A DNA stretch of 9,838 nucleotides from Ignavibacteriota bacterium (lineage in GTDB: Bacteria; Bacteroidota; Kapaibacteriia; Palsa-1295): NCBI GenBank assembly GCA_003151215.1, contig PLXB01000491.1:12439-22276 (forward strand), read 5' to 3'. Each line of letters opens with the position of its first letter. Position 1 is the stretch's first letter. Position numbers and translations under genes: made by a program. Shown here in pieces: positions 1 through 6,579 of the stretch. The notes under the pieces are model-generated. The model was not told the DNA's origin. It saw nothing but the letters and a program-made list of their open reading frames with translations, and did not search any database.

Positions 1-108
1 AAGGACAAATTGCCCTGCCCCGAATGTCCTAACTTGCGAACTGGCTAAGGAAGTGAGAAAACTCATGGCGGCAAATGCCAGAATAAAGGCTGAAATGGTC
101 TTTTTCAT
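1..108 (-). CDS. N-terminus of an exported protein of unknown function (partial)
   Basis: Reading the minus strand from the ATG at 108 gives an open frame of 36 codons that runs off the left edge. The protein starts with MKKT, followed by a hydrophobic stretch (ISAFILAFAAMSFLTSLA) and then a polar segment beginning SSQVRTFG. This is a classical Sec signal peptide, with likely cleavage just before or after the Ser-Ser at residues 22-23. The product is therefore predicted to be exported to the periplasm, outer membrane or surface. The mature sequence visible (about 13 residues) is too short to assign a family. A Bacteroidota-type promoter at 201-232 points at this gene, leaving a leader of roughly 85 bases. 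No clear Shine-Dalgarno sequence precedes the ATG. It is divergent from the SPFH gene at 361. The signal peptide and promoter together make a real gene likely; the function is unknown. Confidence 0.75.
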   Translation of the reverse strand, partial: MKKTISAFILAFAAMSFLTSLASSQVRTFGAGQFVL

Positions 109-200
109 ACTGATTTTAAAGTAATATTAAGGATTAACCGAAGTACGCGTACTTAAACAGGGGCAAGAATAAGCCCAAGATAGATGTGGGAATAGTTCTA

Positions 201-232
201 CAAATATAATACATTTTTTCCTGAATTGCAAA
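201..232 (-). promoter_or_regulatory. Bacteroidota-type promoter for the leftmost exported protein
   Basis: On the minus strand TATATTTG (208 to 201) matches the known Bacteroidota -7 consensus TAnnTTTG exactly. A TTTG (232 to 229) lies 20 bases upstream, within the usual spacing for the -33 TTG box. Transcription would start near 194-197 and run into the gene whose ATG is at 108. This is the best promoter match in the window because both boxes are present at correct spacing. Confidence 0.6.
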
Positions 233-247
233 AAATATTTTTTTGCA
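227..247. promoter_or_regulatory. AT-rich inverted repeat, candidate operator
   Basis: There is a perfect inverted repeat with 9-base arms, TGCAAAAAA and TTTTTTGCA, separated by the three bases TAT. It sits in the region between two divergent genes and covers the TTTG -33 box (229-232) of the minus-strand promoter, so a protein bound here would interfere with that promoter. The A/T tracts could also simply give intrinsic DNA curvature. No regulator gene is visible nearby. The symmetry is certain; the regulatory role is inferred. The remainder of 109-360 holds no gene and no convincing plus-strand promoter that I could find. Confidence 0.4.
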
Positions 248-347
248 TGTTCGAGCCTCGCGCGAAGCAGTAGAAATAAGAGGGATCAGGGCATCAGGAC
301 TATATTCTTCCGATCCGTTGTTCTGTTTCTTTCTTAAACTAAAAACC

Positions 348-355
348 AAAGAGGA
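348..355 (+). promoter_or_regulatory. Shine-Dalgarno sequence of the SPFH gene
   Basis: AAAGAGGA ends five bases before the ATG at 361. It is the only strong purine-rich ribosome binding site seen ahead of a gene start in this window. It supports ATG 361 as the true start. Confidence 0.6.
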
Positions 356-360
356 CTGCT

Positions 361-1296
361 ATGTTCACAGCATTTATTCTATTTTTACTCATCGCCATTA
401 TTTCTTTTATTGCTCGTTCACGCACATCTGTTCATGCCAATACACAATTAGACAATCATAAAATTCTCGGAATCGTCTATAAAGTCTCGCTCGCTGCCTC
501 CGTTGTTTTTCTCGTACTTTCATCCGTCACCGTCGTTCCAGCGGGAAATGTCGGTGTACAAGTTCTCTATGGCAATGTTGAACCGGATGCACTTGAAAAT
601 GGATTTCATCTGATTAATCCTCTCTATGAAATTAAACCTTTGGATGTGCGAACCCAAGCATACACAATGAGTGCAACACATAATGAAGGGCAGATCAAAG
701 GTGATGATGCTATTGAGGTGCTTACCAGCGATGGCTTAACACTGAAACTTGAGATTACTGTTCAATACCGATTGCTTCCCTCAGCAGCACCAATGGTATA
801 CCGGACAATCGGTGAAGACTATACCGATAAGATCGTCCGTCCGGAAATTCGATCGGCTCTGCGCGATAAGGCAGTGAATTACGTGAGCACCGATCTCTAT
901 TCGGTTAAGCGTGAGGATTTTGTTACTAAAGTCACTGCATTCCTGGATGAAAGTTTCAAGAAGCGCGGATTAGTCCTTGAAGGAATGCTCTTGCGTGACG
1001 TCTCTCTTCCGGCATCGGTACAGCAATCGATCAATGCGAAAATTTCCGCACAACAGGATGCCCAGAAAATGGAATTCGTTCTGCAAAAAGAAAAACAGGA
1101 AGCAGACCGCAAGCGAATTGAAGCACAGGGTATTCAGGATTTCCAAAAGATCGTCGCCCAGGGACTTTCCCATGAGATCTTAGAACTCAAAGGCATTGAA
1201 GCAACACAAAAACTCGCAGAGTCCCCGAATGCAAAGATCGTCGTGATCGGAAATCCAAAGAACGGATTACCTCTCGTGCTCGGGCAGGATAAATAG
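361..1296 (+). CDS. Prohibitin/SPFH (Band 7) family membrane protein
   Basis: The 311-residue protein has two N-terminal hydrophobic segments (about residues 1-18 and 42-58). The second runs directly into VVPAGNVGVQVLYGNV, the typical opening of a prohibitin-type Band 7 domain. The domain spans about 58-225, including the GFHLINPLYE segment (81-90), the EVLTSDGLTLKLEITVQYRL core (119-138) and GLVLEGMLLRDVSLP (203-217). A charged, Gln/Lys/Glu-rich helix (about 220-262) is probably the coiled coil that drives oligomerisation. The tail contains AKIVVIGNPKNGLPLVLG (291-308). Known family members form large membrane-anchored rings that organise membrane microdomains and often modulate FtsH-type proteases. 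Here this would be on the cytoplasmic membrane. No protease or NfeD partner gene is visible. A good ribosome binding site supports the ATG. The family is secure; the exact role is not. Confidence 0.9.
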   Translation: MFTAFILFLLIAIISFIARSRTSVHANTQLDNHKILGIVYKVSLAASVVFLVLSSVTVVPAGNVGVQVLYGNVEPDALENGFHLINPLYEIKPLDVRTQAYTMSATHNEGQIKGDDAIEVLTSDGLTLKLEITVQYRLLPSAAPMVYRTIGEDYTDKIVRPEIRSALRDKAVNYVSTDLYSVKREDFVTKVTAFLDESFKKRGLVLEGMLLRDVSLPASVQQSINAKISAQQDAQKMEFVLQKEKQEADRKRIEAQGIQDFQKIVAQGLSHEILELKGIEATQKLAESPNAKIVVIGNPKNGLPLVLGQDK

Positions 1297-1309
1297 CAGA
1301 TAATGATGT

Positions 1310-1341
1310 ATGGCGAAGTCTGCTGCCGCGGGCTTCGCTAT
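1310..1341. terminator. Hairpin between convergent genes, probable bidirectional terminator
   Basis: Bases 1310-1323 pair with 1328-1341 to form a 14-bp stem with three G-U pairs and a TGCC loop. The strongest part is GCGAAG/CTTCGC. It lies 13 bases after the SPFH stop and about 41 bases after the adk stop, where a shared terminator for the two convergent genes would be expected. Neither side has a run of T, so it is not a canonical intrinsic terminator. Confidence 0.4.
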
Positions 1342-1382
1342 GTCCAGATCGCTAATGCAATTTGGTTTTGCAAGGCATCTTA

Positions 1383-1946
1383 TTATTTCAGCACTCCATG
1401 AATTCTTTCCGTGATCTCATCGATACCTCCCAATCCATCAACTCCGGAAGCCATCCGATGCTTCTTATAAAAATCCAGTACAGGACTTGTCTGCTCTTCA
1501 TACACTTCTAAGCGATGGCGAATCGTTTCTTCTGTATCATCAGAACGACCTGATTCTAAGCCGCGCTTAACAAGCCGTTGGACGAGTTCATCTTCGGGAG
1601 CATCGAGTGAGACGATGCGAACGTCTGTGATTCCAAGTTCTCGGAAAAGTTTCTCTAATGCTTCAGCTTGGGCTACAGTGCGGGGAAATCCATCGAGCAA
1701 AAATCCTTTGCCTTCTGCTTTATCTTTGCCAAGCACTTCGCGCACTAAGCCGATAATAACTTCATCAGGCACAAGACCTCCGGAATCCATATATCTCTTC
1801 GCCTCCAAGCCAAGCGGCGCCCCGGTTTTTACTGCCGCACGAAGGATATCGCCTGTAGAAATATGATGAAGATGGTAATAATCGCGCAGCCGCTCAGCCT
1901 GAGTACCCTTGCCAACACCAGGCGGTCCGAAGAGAATAAGATTCAT
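1383..1946 (-). CDS. adk: Adenylate kinase (short-LID form)
   Basis: This cytoplasmic enzyme interconverts ATP + AMP and 2 ADP, keeping adenine nucleotides balanced. The 187-residue protein shows the whole family pattern. The P-loop is GPPGVGKGT (7-15). The AMP-binding segment is STGDILRA (30-37), with Thr31 and Arg36. The NMP/core signature is GFLLDGFPRT (81-90), with Arg89. The arginines and aspartates that close over the phosphates are Arg124, Arg128, Arg134, Asp136/Asp137 and Arg143. The LID is only about a dozen residues (128-139), without the long Cys-containing insert of zinc-binding forms, so this is the short type. That explains the length of 187 against about 214 for E. coli Adk. 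The ATG start is fixed by the P-loop position. A -7-like TATTTTTG lies at 1988-1981. The gene is complete, with no odd residues in the catalytic motifs. Confidence 0.97.
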   Translation of the reverse strand: MNLILFGPPGVGKGTQAERLRDYYHLHHISTGDILRAAVKTGAPLGLEAKRYMDSGGLVPDEVIIGLVREVLGKDKAEGKGFLLDGFPRTVAQAEALEKLFRELGITDVRIVSLDAPEDELVQRLVKRGLESGRSDDTEETIRHRLEVYEEQTSPVLDFYKKHRMASGVDGLGGIDEITERIHGVLK

Positions 1947-1980
1947 TCGAATTGAAAATTATGAATAATAAAATTATTTA

Positions 1981-1988
1981 CAAAAATA
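1981..1988 (-). promoter_or_regulatory. Candidate -7 promoter element for adk
   Basis: On the minus strand TATTTTTG fits TAnnTTTG and would start transcription about 30 bases before the adk ATG. No TTG box lies at the usual 17-23 base spacing upstream, so only half of the consensus is supported. The rest of the adk-proximal gap (1947-2120) is AT-rich. It shows no gene and no strong terminator for the propeller gene that ends at 2121. Confidence 0.4.
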
Positions 1989-2120
1989 CGGAGGTAATTA
2001 TCTTATTCTCTGATTTATATGTTTACAAAAGGGATTTTAAGGATTAATTTCTGAACTTAGTTTTGACGAAGAAAAAAGGATACCCGATTATTTTTAAGAT
2101 CCCACCAATCCCGGTTCAGA

Positions 2121-4289
2121 TCAATGCCGTATTACCATCTCACCATTTACACTCATTCCTCCGCAGATCACACGAATAATATACGTACCGGATGAAAGAT
2201 CCGTCGCATCGAAGCGAATACTATGTTCGCCGGATATTTGAAATTCATTTATAAGAGCGGCAACTCGCTTACCGTCGATCGTAAATATTTCCACCGTCGT
2301 AAAACCGGAGCCTGGGAGATTGTAACTTATGGTCGTGGATTGAGAGAAAGGATTAGGGTAATTCGGATCAAGCGTGATCTTCGGAGAGCCGCTTGCGCTG
2401 TGATCGCGCACCGCAGATTCAGGTTTTTCATCGGTAGTGATTCGCATGATATTGCCACGCCAACCAACTGCCGTACCGGCTTTTACTGTCCCGAAAGAGA
2501 CGGCAATCAAATTATTATGAGTATTGCTTTGCTGCTCATTCCATGACGCTCCGCCGTCTGTTGAATGACCTATATACCCGATGTTCCCGACTACCGTCGC
2601 ATGCCAACGATCAGTGAAGAATATACCCCAGAGGGCATTAGTGATCCCCGGAGGATGGAGAAGATTGAATGTATTCCCCCCGTCTGATGTGCTGCAAACA
2701 TAGCCAATATTATATAGGTCAGTATAGACAAAGCCACCGTGCAAACTATCTGCAAAAGAAATCGATGAGGCGCGACTACTTTTATCAATTGTGTGCCAGC
2801 TAATACCTCCGTCGGTCGTTTTATAAAGAATATCGAACCCTGATAAATATGCATGAAGAGAATCCGGATAACTTACACACGAAAAAAAATCGTTGAAGAC
2901 CGGAGGACTTGTAAAACGAGGAGTCCAGAATGCACCTGCAGTATAGGTCTGGAGAATCGTTGAGGAATCACCGACGGCAATTCCCATCTGCGAAGTTGAA
3001 AAACTTACTCCATAAAGATCCTGATGAGTACCGCTTGGCTGCGGATTCCAGGTTAATCCTGCATCGGTGGATTTGATGATCCTTCCTTTCTCGCCAACAG
3101 CGATTGCCGTTGTGCTATCGGCAAAACTGACTCCATAAAGCCTGTAAGGGCTTGATCCGCTATCGATAACTTCCCAAGCAGTTCCACCATTGGTTGTGCG
3201 AAGGATCGCACCGGCATTACCGACGGCAATACCAAGCGATGTATCCCCTTTGGGAAATGCGACAGAGCGCAAAATTTCCGTGTAGGGAGTCTCAGGCAGG
3301 AATTTCCATGTTGCACCACCATCAGATGTATGCAGGATTATTCCGTCTCTGCCCACTGCTGTTGCCGTTAGTTTATCGAAAAACGAAAGGCCTTTGATAA
3401 ATTCATAACTGCCGACAAAACTTTGTTTCCATGTTGTTCCGCCATCGGTCGTAAAAAGTAAAACACCATAATCTCCGACAATGGCAAGTATATTCGGATC
3501 TTTTCCATCGACGACATTCAGCGAAGAAGTAATGTACGTACTATCTGCAAGCTGCTGCTGAACCCAGCCTGCTCCCCCATCTGTAGTGCGGATAATAAGC
3601 CCCAGATCGCCGATCACCGTCGCGGTGGCTTCATCGCCATTGAAAAAAATTGCGCTGAAATTCGTATTGCCAAACGGAGTTTTAATGGATTGCCAGGTCC
3701 GTCCCGAATCAACGGATTTTAAAAGGATGCCGCCATATCCCGTTATAGTCAGAAAATCGGGACGGAGCATGCGAATGCTGTATAAAGATAGTAAACTTTC
3801 CATCGGAACGGCGTTCCAAGTAATTCCACCATCCAATGTTCGAAGAATACCGTCTCCATGTAACGTGCCGTCACCAAGTGAGATCGTCAGTGCAATATTT
3901 TTATCGACTACGACAATGCTTGAGAGTTTATCCTGAATCTTTGCCGTTAGAATCTGCCAGGAATTCCCGCCATCAGTTGTTTTGAGAACTCTGCCGGAAT
4001 CGGTGCAGCACATACCATAATTTTGATCGAGAAAACTGAGCGAAGTACAAATCTCGTAGTTATTCTTGATGATATTACTTTGTATATCCCATGTCATTCC
4101 TCCATCGGTTGACCGCATAAATGTTGTGAGATCACCGCATGTATAGATCGTATTTAAGGAGACCATCTGCACAGCGCGCAAATAATCTCCTTCAGGCAAA
4201 GGGTTCTGCCAGCGCCAGACATTCAATTGTGCATCCGATGAGCCTGCACAAAATCCGATAGTGGCTATAAAGAGAAGTATATGTTTCAT
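2121..4289 (-). CDS. T9SS-exported Ycf48-like double beta-propeller protein, third gene of the array
   Basis: The 722-residue protein has an N-terminal signal peptide (MKHILLFIATIGFCAGSSDA, likely cut before QLNVW). Thirteen Asp-box motifs of the form [S/T]xDGGxxW follow, with their Asp positions near residues 62, 106, 153, 194, 237, 282, 323, 367 (Asn), 409, 450 (degenerate), 493, 536 and 578. The spacing is 41-47 residues. A degenerate fourteenth box is at TTDE (618-621). This is the BNR/Ycf48-like beta-propeller pattern, and 14 repeats suggest two seven-bladed propellers. Residues 637-722 form a T9SS type A sorting domain, with NYPNPF (643-648), TVEIFTIDGKRV (665-676) and LSSGTYIIRV (698-707). 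The predicted location is the cell surface or medium. The ligand is unknown. The Ycf48 resemblance concerns the fold only; a role in photosystem assembly is not implied. The start follows the preceding paralogue by 21 bases. Its tail (VIRH) differs from the KIEN end of the other two. Confidence 0.9.
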   Translation of the reverse strand: MKHILLFIATIGFCAGSSDAQLNVWRWQNPLPEGDYLRAVQMVSLNTIYTCGDLTTFMRSTDGGMTWDIQSNIIKNNYEICTSLSFLDQNYGMCCTDSGRVLKTTDGGNSWQILTAKIQDKLSSIVVVDKNIALTISLGDGTLHGDGILRTLDGGITWNAVPMESLLSLYSIRMLRPDFLTITGYGGILLKSVDSGRTWQSIKTPFGNTNFSAIFFNGDEATATVIGDLGLIIRTTDGGAGWVQQQLADSTYITSSLNVVDGKDPNILAIVGDYGVLLFTTDGGTTWKQSFVGSYEFIKGLSFFDKLTATAVGRDGIILHTSDGGATWKFLPETPYTEILRSVAFPKGDTSLGIAVGNAGAILRTTNGGTAWEVIDSGSSPYRLYGVSFADSTTAIAVGEKGRIIKSTDAGLTWNPQPSGTHQDLYGVSFSTSQMGIAVGDSSTILQTYTAGAFWTPRFTSPPVFNDFFSCVSYPDSLHAYLSGFDILYKTTDGGISWHTIDKSSRASSISFADSLHGGFVYTDLYNIGYVCSTSDGGNTFNLLHPPGITNALWGIFFTDRWHATVVGNIGYIGHSTDGGASWNEQQSNTHNNLIAVSFGTVKAGTAVGWRGNIMRITTDEKPESAVRDHSASGSPKITLDPNYPNPFSQSTTISYNLPGSGFTTVEIFTIDGKRVAALINEFQISGEHSIRFDATDLSSGTYIIRVICGGMSVNGEMVIRH

Positions 4290-4313
4290 TACTTAGTCAA
4301 GATCCATCACTCA
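4290..4313 (-). repeat. Operon junction between array genes 2 and 3
   Basis: The stop codon and 21-base spacer read TGAGTGATGGATCTTGA and then an AT-rich stretch up to the ATG. The block TGGATCTT recurs in the other junction (6549-6579), followed there by CA instead of GA. The spacer was therefore duplicated together with the genes. No promoter, terminator or strong ribosome binding site is seen, which favours co-transcription. Confidence 0.5.
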
Positions 4314-6548
4314 ATTCTCAATTTTCATTTTTCCTTCCGCGCTCATCCCGTTAGAGCTTACTCTGCAAATATACGTACCTGAGGAAAGATTAGCGGCTTC
4401 AAAGCGAATATTATGCTCGCCGGATATCTGGAATTCATTTGTTAGTATAGCAATCTGTTTCCCGTCAATAGAAAAAATCTCAACTGTTGTAAAACCGGAT
4501 GTCGGCAAGTGATACGCTATTGTTGTAATTCTTGAGAACGGATTGGGATAATTTCCGTCGATAATAATCTTCGGTACTCCGCTCGGACTTTGATTTCGTA
4601 CTGCTTCGTTCGTTTCATCGGTGGTGATGCGCATAATATTTCCCCGCCAGCCGACAGCCGTGCCGGCTTTGATGGTACCGAATCCAACGCCGAAAAGATT
4701 ATTCGCCGTATTGCTCGTTTGCTGATTAAACGTAGTGCCGCCATTTGCCGTGTGACCTATGTAACCTCCGTTACCGACGACTGTTGCATGTCTCGAATCT
4801 ATATATTCCACAGCATTAAGAGGGACATTTGTCGGAGTGGGTATAGAATCATCCCACGTTGCCCCTCCGTTTGAAGTAAAAAGAGCAAACCAAAATACGA
4901 AATCACTTGAATCGCCTATATCACGGCCAAAACCACCAATTAAAGCGCCATGGAGGCTATCTGCAAATGATATTCCTGTTAAAATGTGATATCCTATCTG
5001 GGATGTTACTATAGTAATGGCTTCAGAATCATTTGCAGCGAGCCAATTGTATTTCCAATTGATACCTCCATCGATTGACTCATACCATGCTCGCGATCCG
5101 ATCATGAATGCATGATTCTTATCAGGATAAGTAACACTCCTAAAATATTCTATATTCTGAGATGTTCCCGGGCTTGGAGTCCTGACAAATTCATGAGTCC
5201 AAAACTCTCCGGCAGTATATGTTCTCAGAACCATATTCGAATCCCCTACAACTAACCCGTCGTTCGGCGTTGCAAAACTTACTGCATAAAGATGATCCAT
5301 TGTTCCACTTGGCTGCGGAGACCATGTCAAACCTGCATCAGTTGTTTTTATGATCGTGCCGTAATCACCGACAGCAATTGCACTGGCCGAATCCATAAAA
5401 CATATTCCGCGAAGCGTATGCCCTGTGCCGCTTGGTACTACTTCCCATGACTGACCGCCATTGGTTGTCCGCAATATTGTGCCGTAAAATCCGCAAGTCA
5501 ATCCCAGCGATGTATCACCCTTGGGAAATGCCACGCTGTAGAGAATATCCGTATAGGGAATATGCGGCAGGAAGAACCAGTCCTGCCCTCCATCGGTCGT
5601 ACGCAGAACGACTCCATCTTTTCCGACTGCCGTGCCATTCATTTTATCGAAAAAAGAAATGCCTTTAATATCATCCAAGGTTCCGATGTCGCTTTTCTTC
5701 CATGTTGCGCCTGCATCTGAAGTATATATAATAGTCCCATAATCTCCTACGATGGAGAGAACGTTCGGATCTTTCCCATCGACGACATTCAGCGATGCAG
5801 TGATGGACGGGCTTCCTGTTAGCTGCTGATTCCATAATACCCCACCATTGGTTGTATTGATAACAAGTCCCTGATCGCCTATGACCGTTGCTGTCATTTC
5901 ATCGGTAAAAAGCGCACTGAAATAAGTGTTTCCATAGGGTGTTTTAATATTCTGCCACGTTCTTCCCGTATCGATGGATTTCATAAGTGTACCGCCATAT
6001 CCCGTAACCGTCAGAAAATCGGGACGCAGCATCCGAATGCTGAATAATGCATAATTTCCTTCGATCGGAAGTGTGCCCCAGCTATTACCTCCATCTGTCG
6101 TTCGTAAAATACCGCTGCCGTGAATTGTTCCGTCGCCAAGCGTGATAGCCAAAGCAATATTTTTATCGACGACAAGAATGCTGGAAAGTTTTACCGTTGT
6201 TGTACTATTGAGGAGTTTCCATGTTGATCCGCCGTCAGTGGTTTTGATGATCTTCCCTGAATCGCCGCAGCACATTCCGTAATTCTGATCGAAGAAATTA
6301 AGCGCATAAAAATTTTTATTGGAGCCGCCGATATTACTTTGGATATCCCATGTCTGCCCACCATCGGATGTGCGCATAAAGGTCGAGTTCTCGCCGCAGG
6401 CATAGATCACATCGAGCGAGACCATCTGGACTGCATGTAAAAAATCCCCTTCCGGAAGTGGATTCTGCCAGCGCCAGACATTTAATTGTGCATCGGATGA
6501 CCCTGCACAAAATCCGATGATGGTTATAAAGAGAAGTATGTGTTTCAT
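4311..6548 (-). CDS. T9SS-exported Ycf48-like double beta-propeller protein, second gene of the array
   Basis: The ATG at 6548 is chosen, giving 745 residues. It starts MKHILLF like the next paralogue and begins directly with the signal peptide (1-20, cut before QLNVW). An upstream in-frame TTG at 6587 would add 13 charged residues before the signal peptide and overlap the preceding gene, so it is rejected. Asp boxes recur every 41-47 residues, for example SDGGQTW (61-67), TDGGSTW (104-110), TDGGNSW (151-157), TNGGQSW (362-368) and TDAGLTW (403-409). There are 13 boxes plus a final degenerate TTDE, so probably two seven-bladed propellers. Blades 11-12 are about 29 residues longer than in the two paralogues and hold an insert rich in aromatics (IGDSSDFVFWFALF, 544-557). 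Residues 659-745 are the T9SS type A sorting domain (NYPNPF 666-671, LSSGTYICRV 721-730). The ligand is unknown, and the surface location is inferred from the sorting domain. Confidence 0.9.
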   Translation of the reverse strand: MKHILLFITIIGFCAGSSDAQLNVWRWQNPLPEGDFLHAVQMVSLDVIYACGENSTFMRTSDGGQTWDIQSNIGGSNKNFYALNFFDQNYGMCCGDSGKIIKTTDGGSTWKLLNSTTTVKLSSILVVDKNIALAITLGDGTIHGSGILRTTDGGNSWGTLPIEGNYALFSIRMLRPDFLTVTGYGGTLMKSIDTGRTWQNIKTPYGNTYFSALFTDEMTATVIGDQGLVINTTNGGVLWNQQLTGSPSITASLNVVDGKDPNVLSIVGDYGTIIYTSDAGATWKKSDIGTLDDIKGISFFDKMNGTAVGKDGVVLRTTDGGQDWFFLPHIPYTDILYSVAFPKGDTSLGLTCGFYGTILRTTNGGQSWEVVPSGTGHTLRGICFMDSASAIAVGDYGTIIKTTDAGLTWSPQPSGTMDHLYAVSFATPNDGLVVGDSNMVLRTYTAGEFWTHEFVRTPSPGTSQNIEYFRSVTYPDKNHAFMIGSRAWYESIDGGINWKYNWLAANDSEAITIVTSQIGYHILTGISFADSLHGALIGGFGRDIGDSSDFVFWFALFTSNGGATWDDSIPTPTNVPLNAVEYIDSRHATVVGNGGYIGHTANGGTTFNQQTSNTANNLFGVGFGTIKAGTAVGWRGNIMRITTDETNEAVRNQSPSGVPKIIIDGNYPNPFSRITTIAYHLPTSGFTTVEIFSIDGKQIAILTNEFQISGEHNIRFEAANLSSGTYICRVSSNGMSAEGKMKIEN

Positions 6549-6579
6549 AATTAATTGAAGATCCAATGCTTCATTCTCA
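6549..6579 (-). repeat. Operon junction between array genes 1 and 2
   Basis: The stop codon plus a 28-base spacer contains TTGGATCTTCA, matching the TGGATCTTGA of the junction at 4290-4313. Around the stop, the minus strand carries a doubled ATTGAGA unit (ATTGAGAATTGAGAATGA). Related sequence is found at the end of the next gene (ATTGAGAATTGAGTGATG). The junction is thus part of the duplicated unit. It contains no recognisable terminator or strong ribosome binding site. Confidence 0.5.

Noticed and set aside
134..349. 71-codon minus-strand open frame in the divergent intergenic region
   Set aside because: It overlaps the promoter and the inverted repeat and its composition looks random. The real minus-strand gene starts at 108, with a signal peptide.
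2051..2119. Seven-base inverted repeat TCTGAAC...GTTCAGA and a T-run after the third propeller gene, possible terminator
   Set aside because: The loop is almost 60 bases and the T-run is not next to a stable stem (only a 4-bp GGAT/ATCC stem), so it is not a convincing intrinsic terminator.
2223..2546. Open frame of 107 codons on the plus strand, antisense to the end of the third propeller gene
   Set aside because: Similar antisense frames occur at matching positions in the other two copies (4590-4874, 6775-7005) with different protein sequences. They are by-products of the conserved sense strand and show no signal, motif or ribosome binding site.
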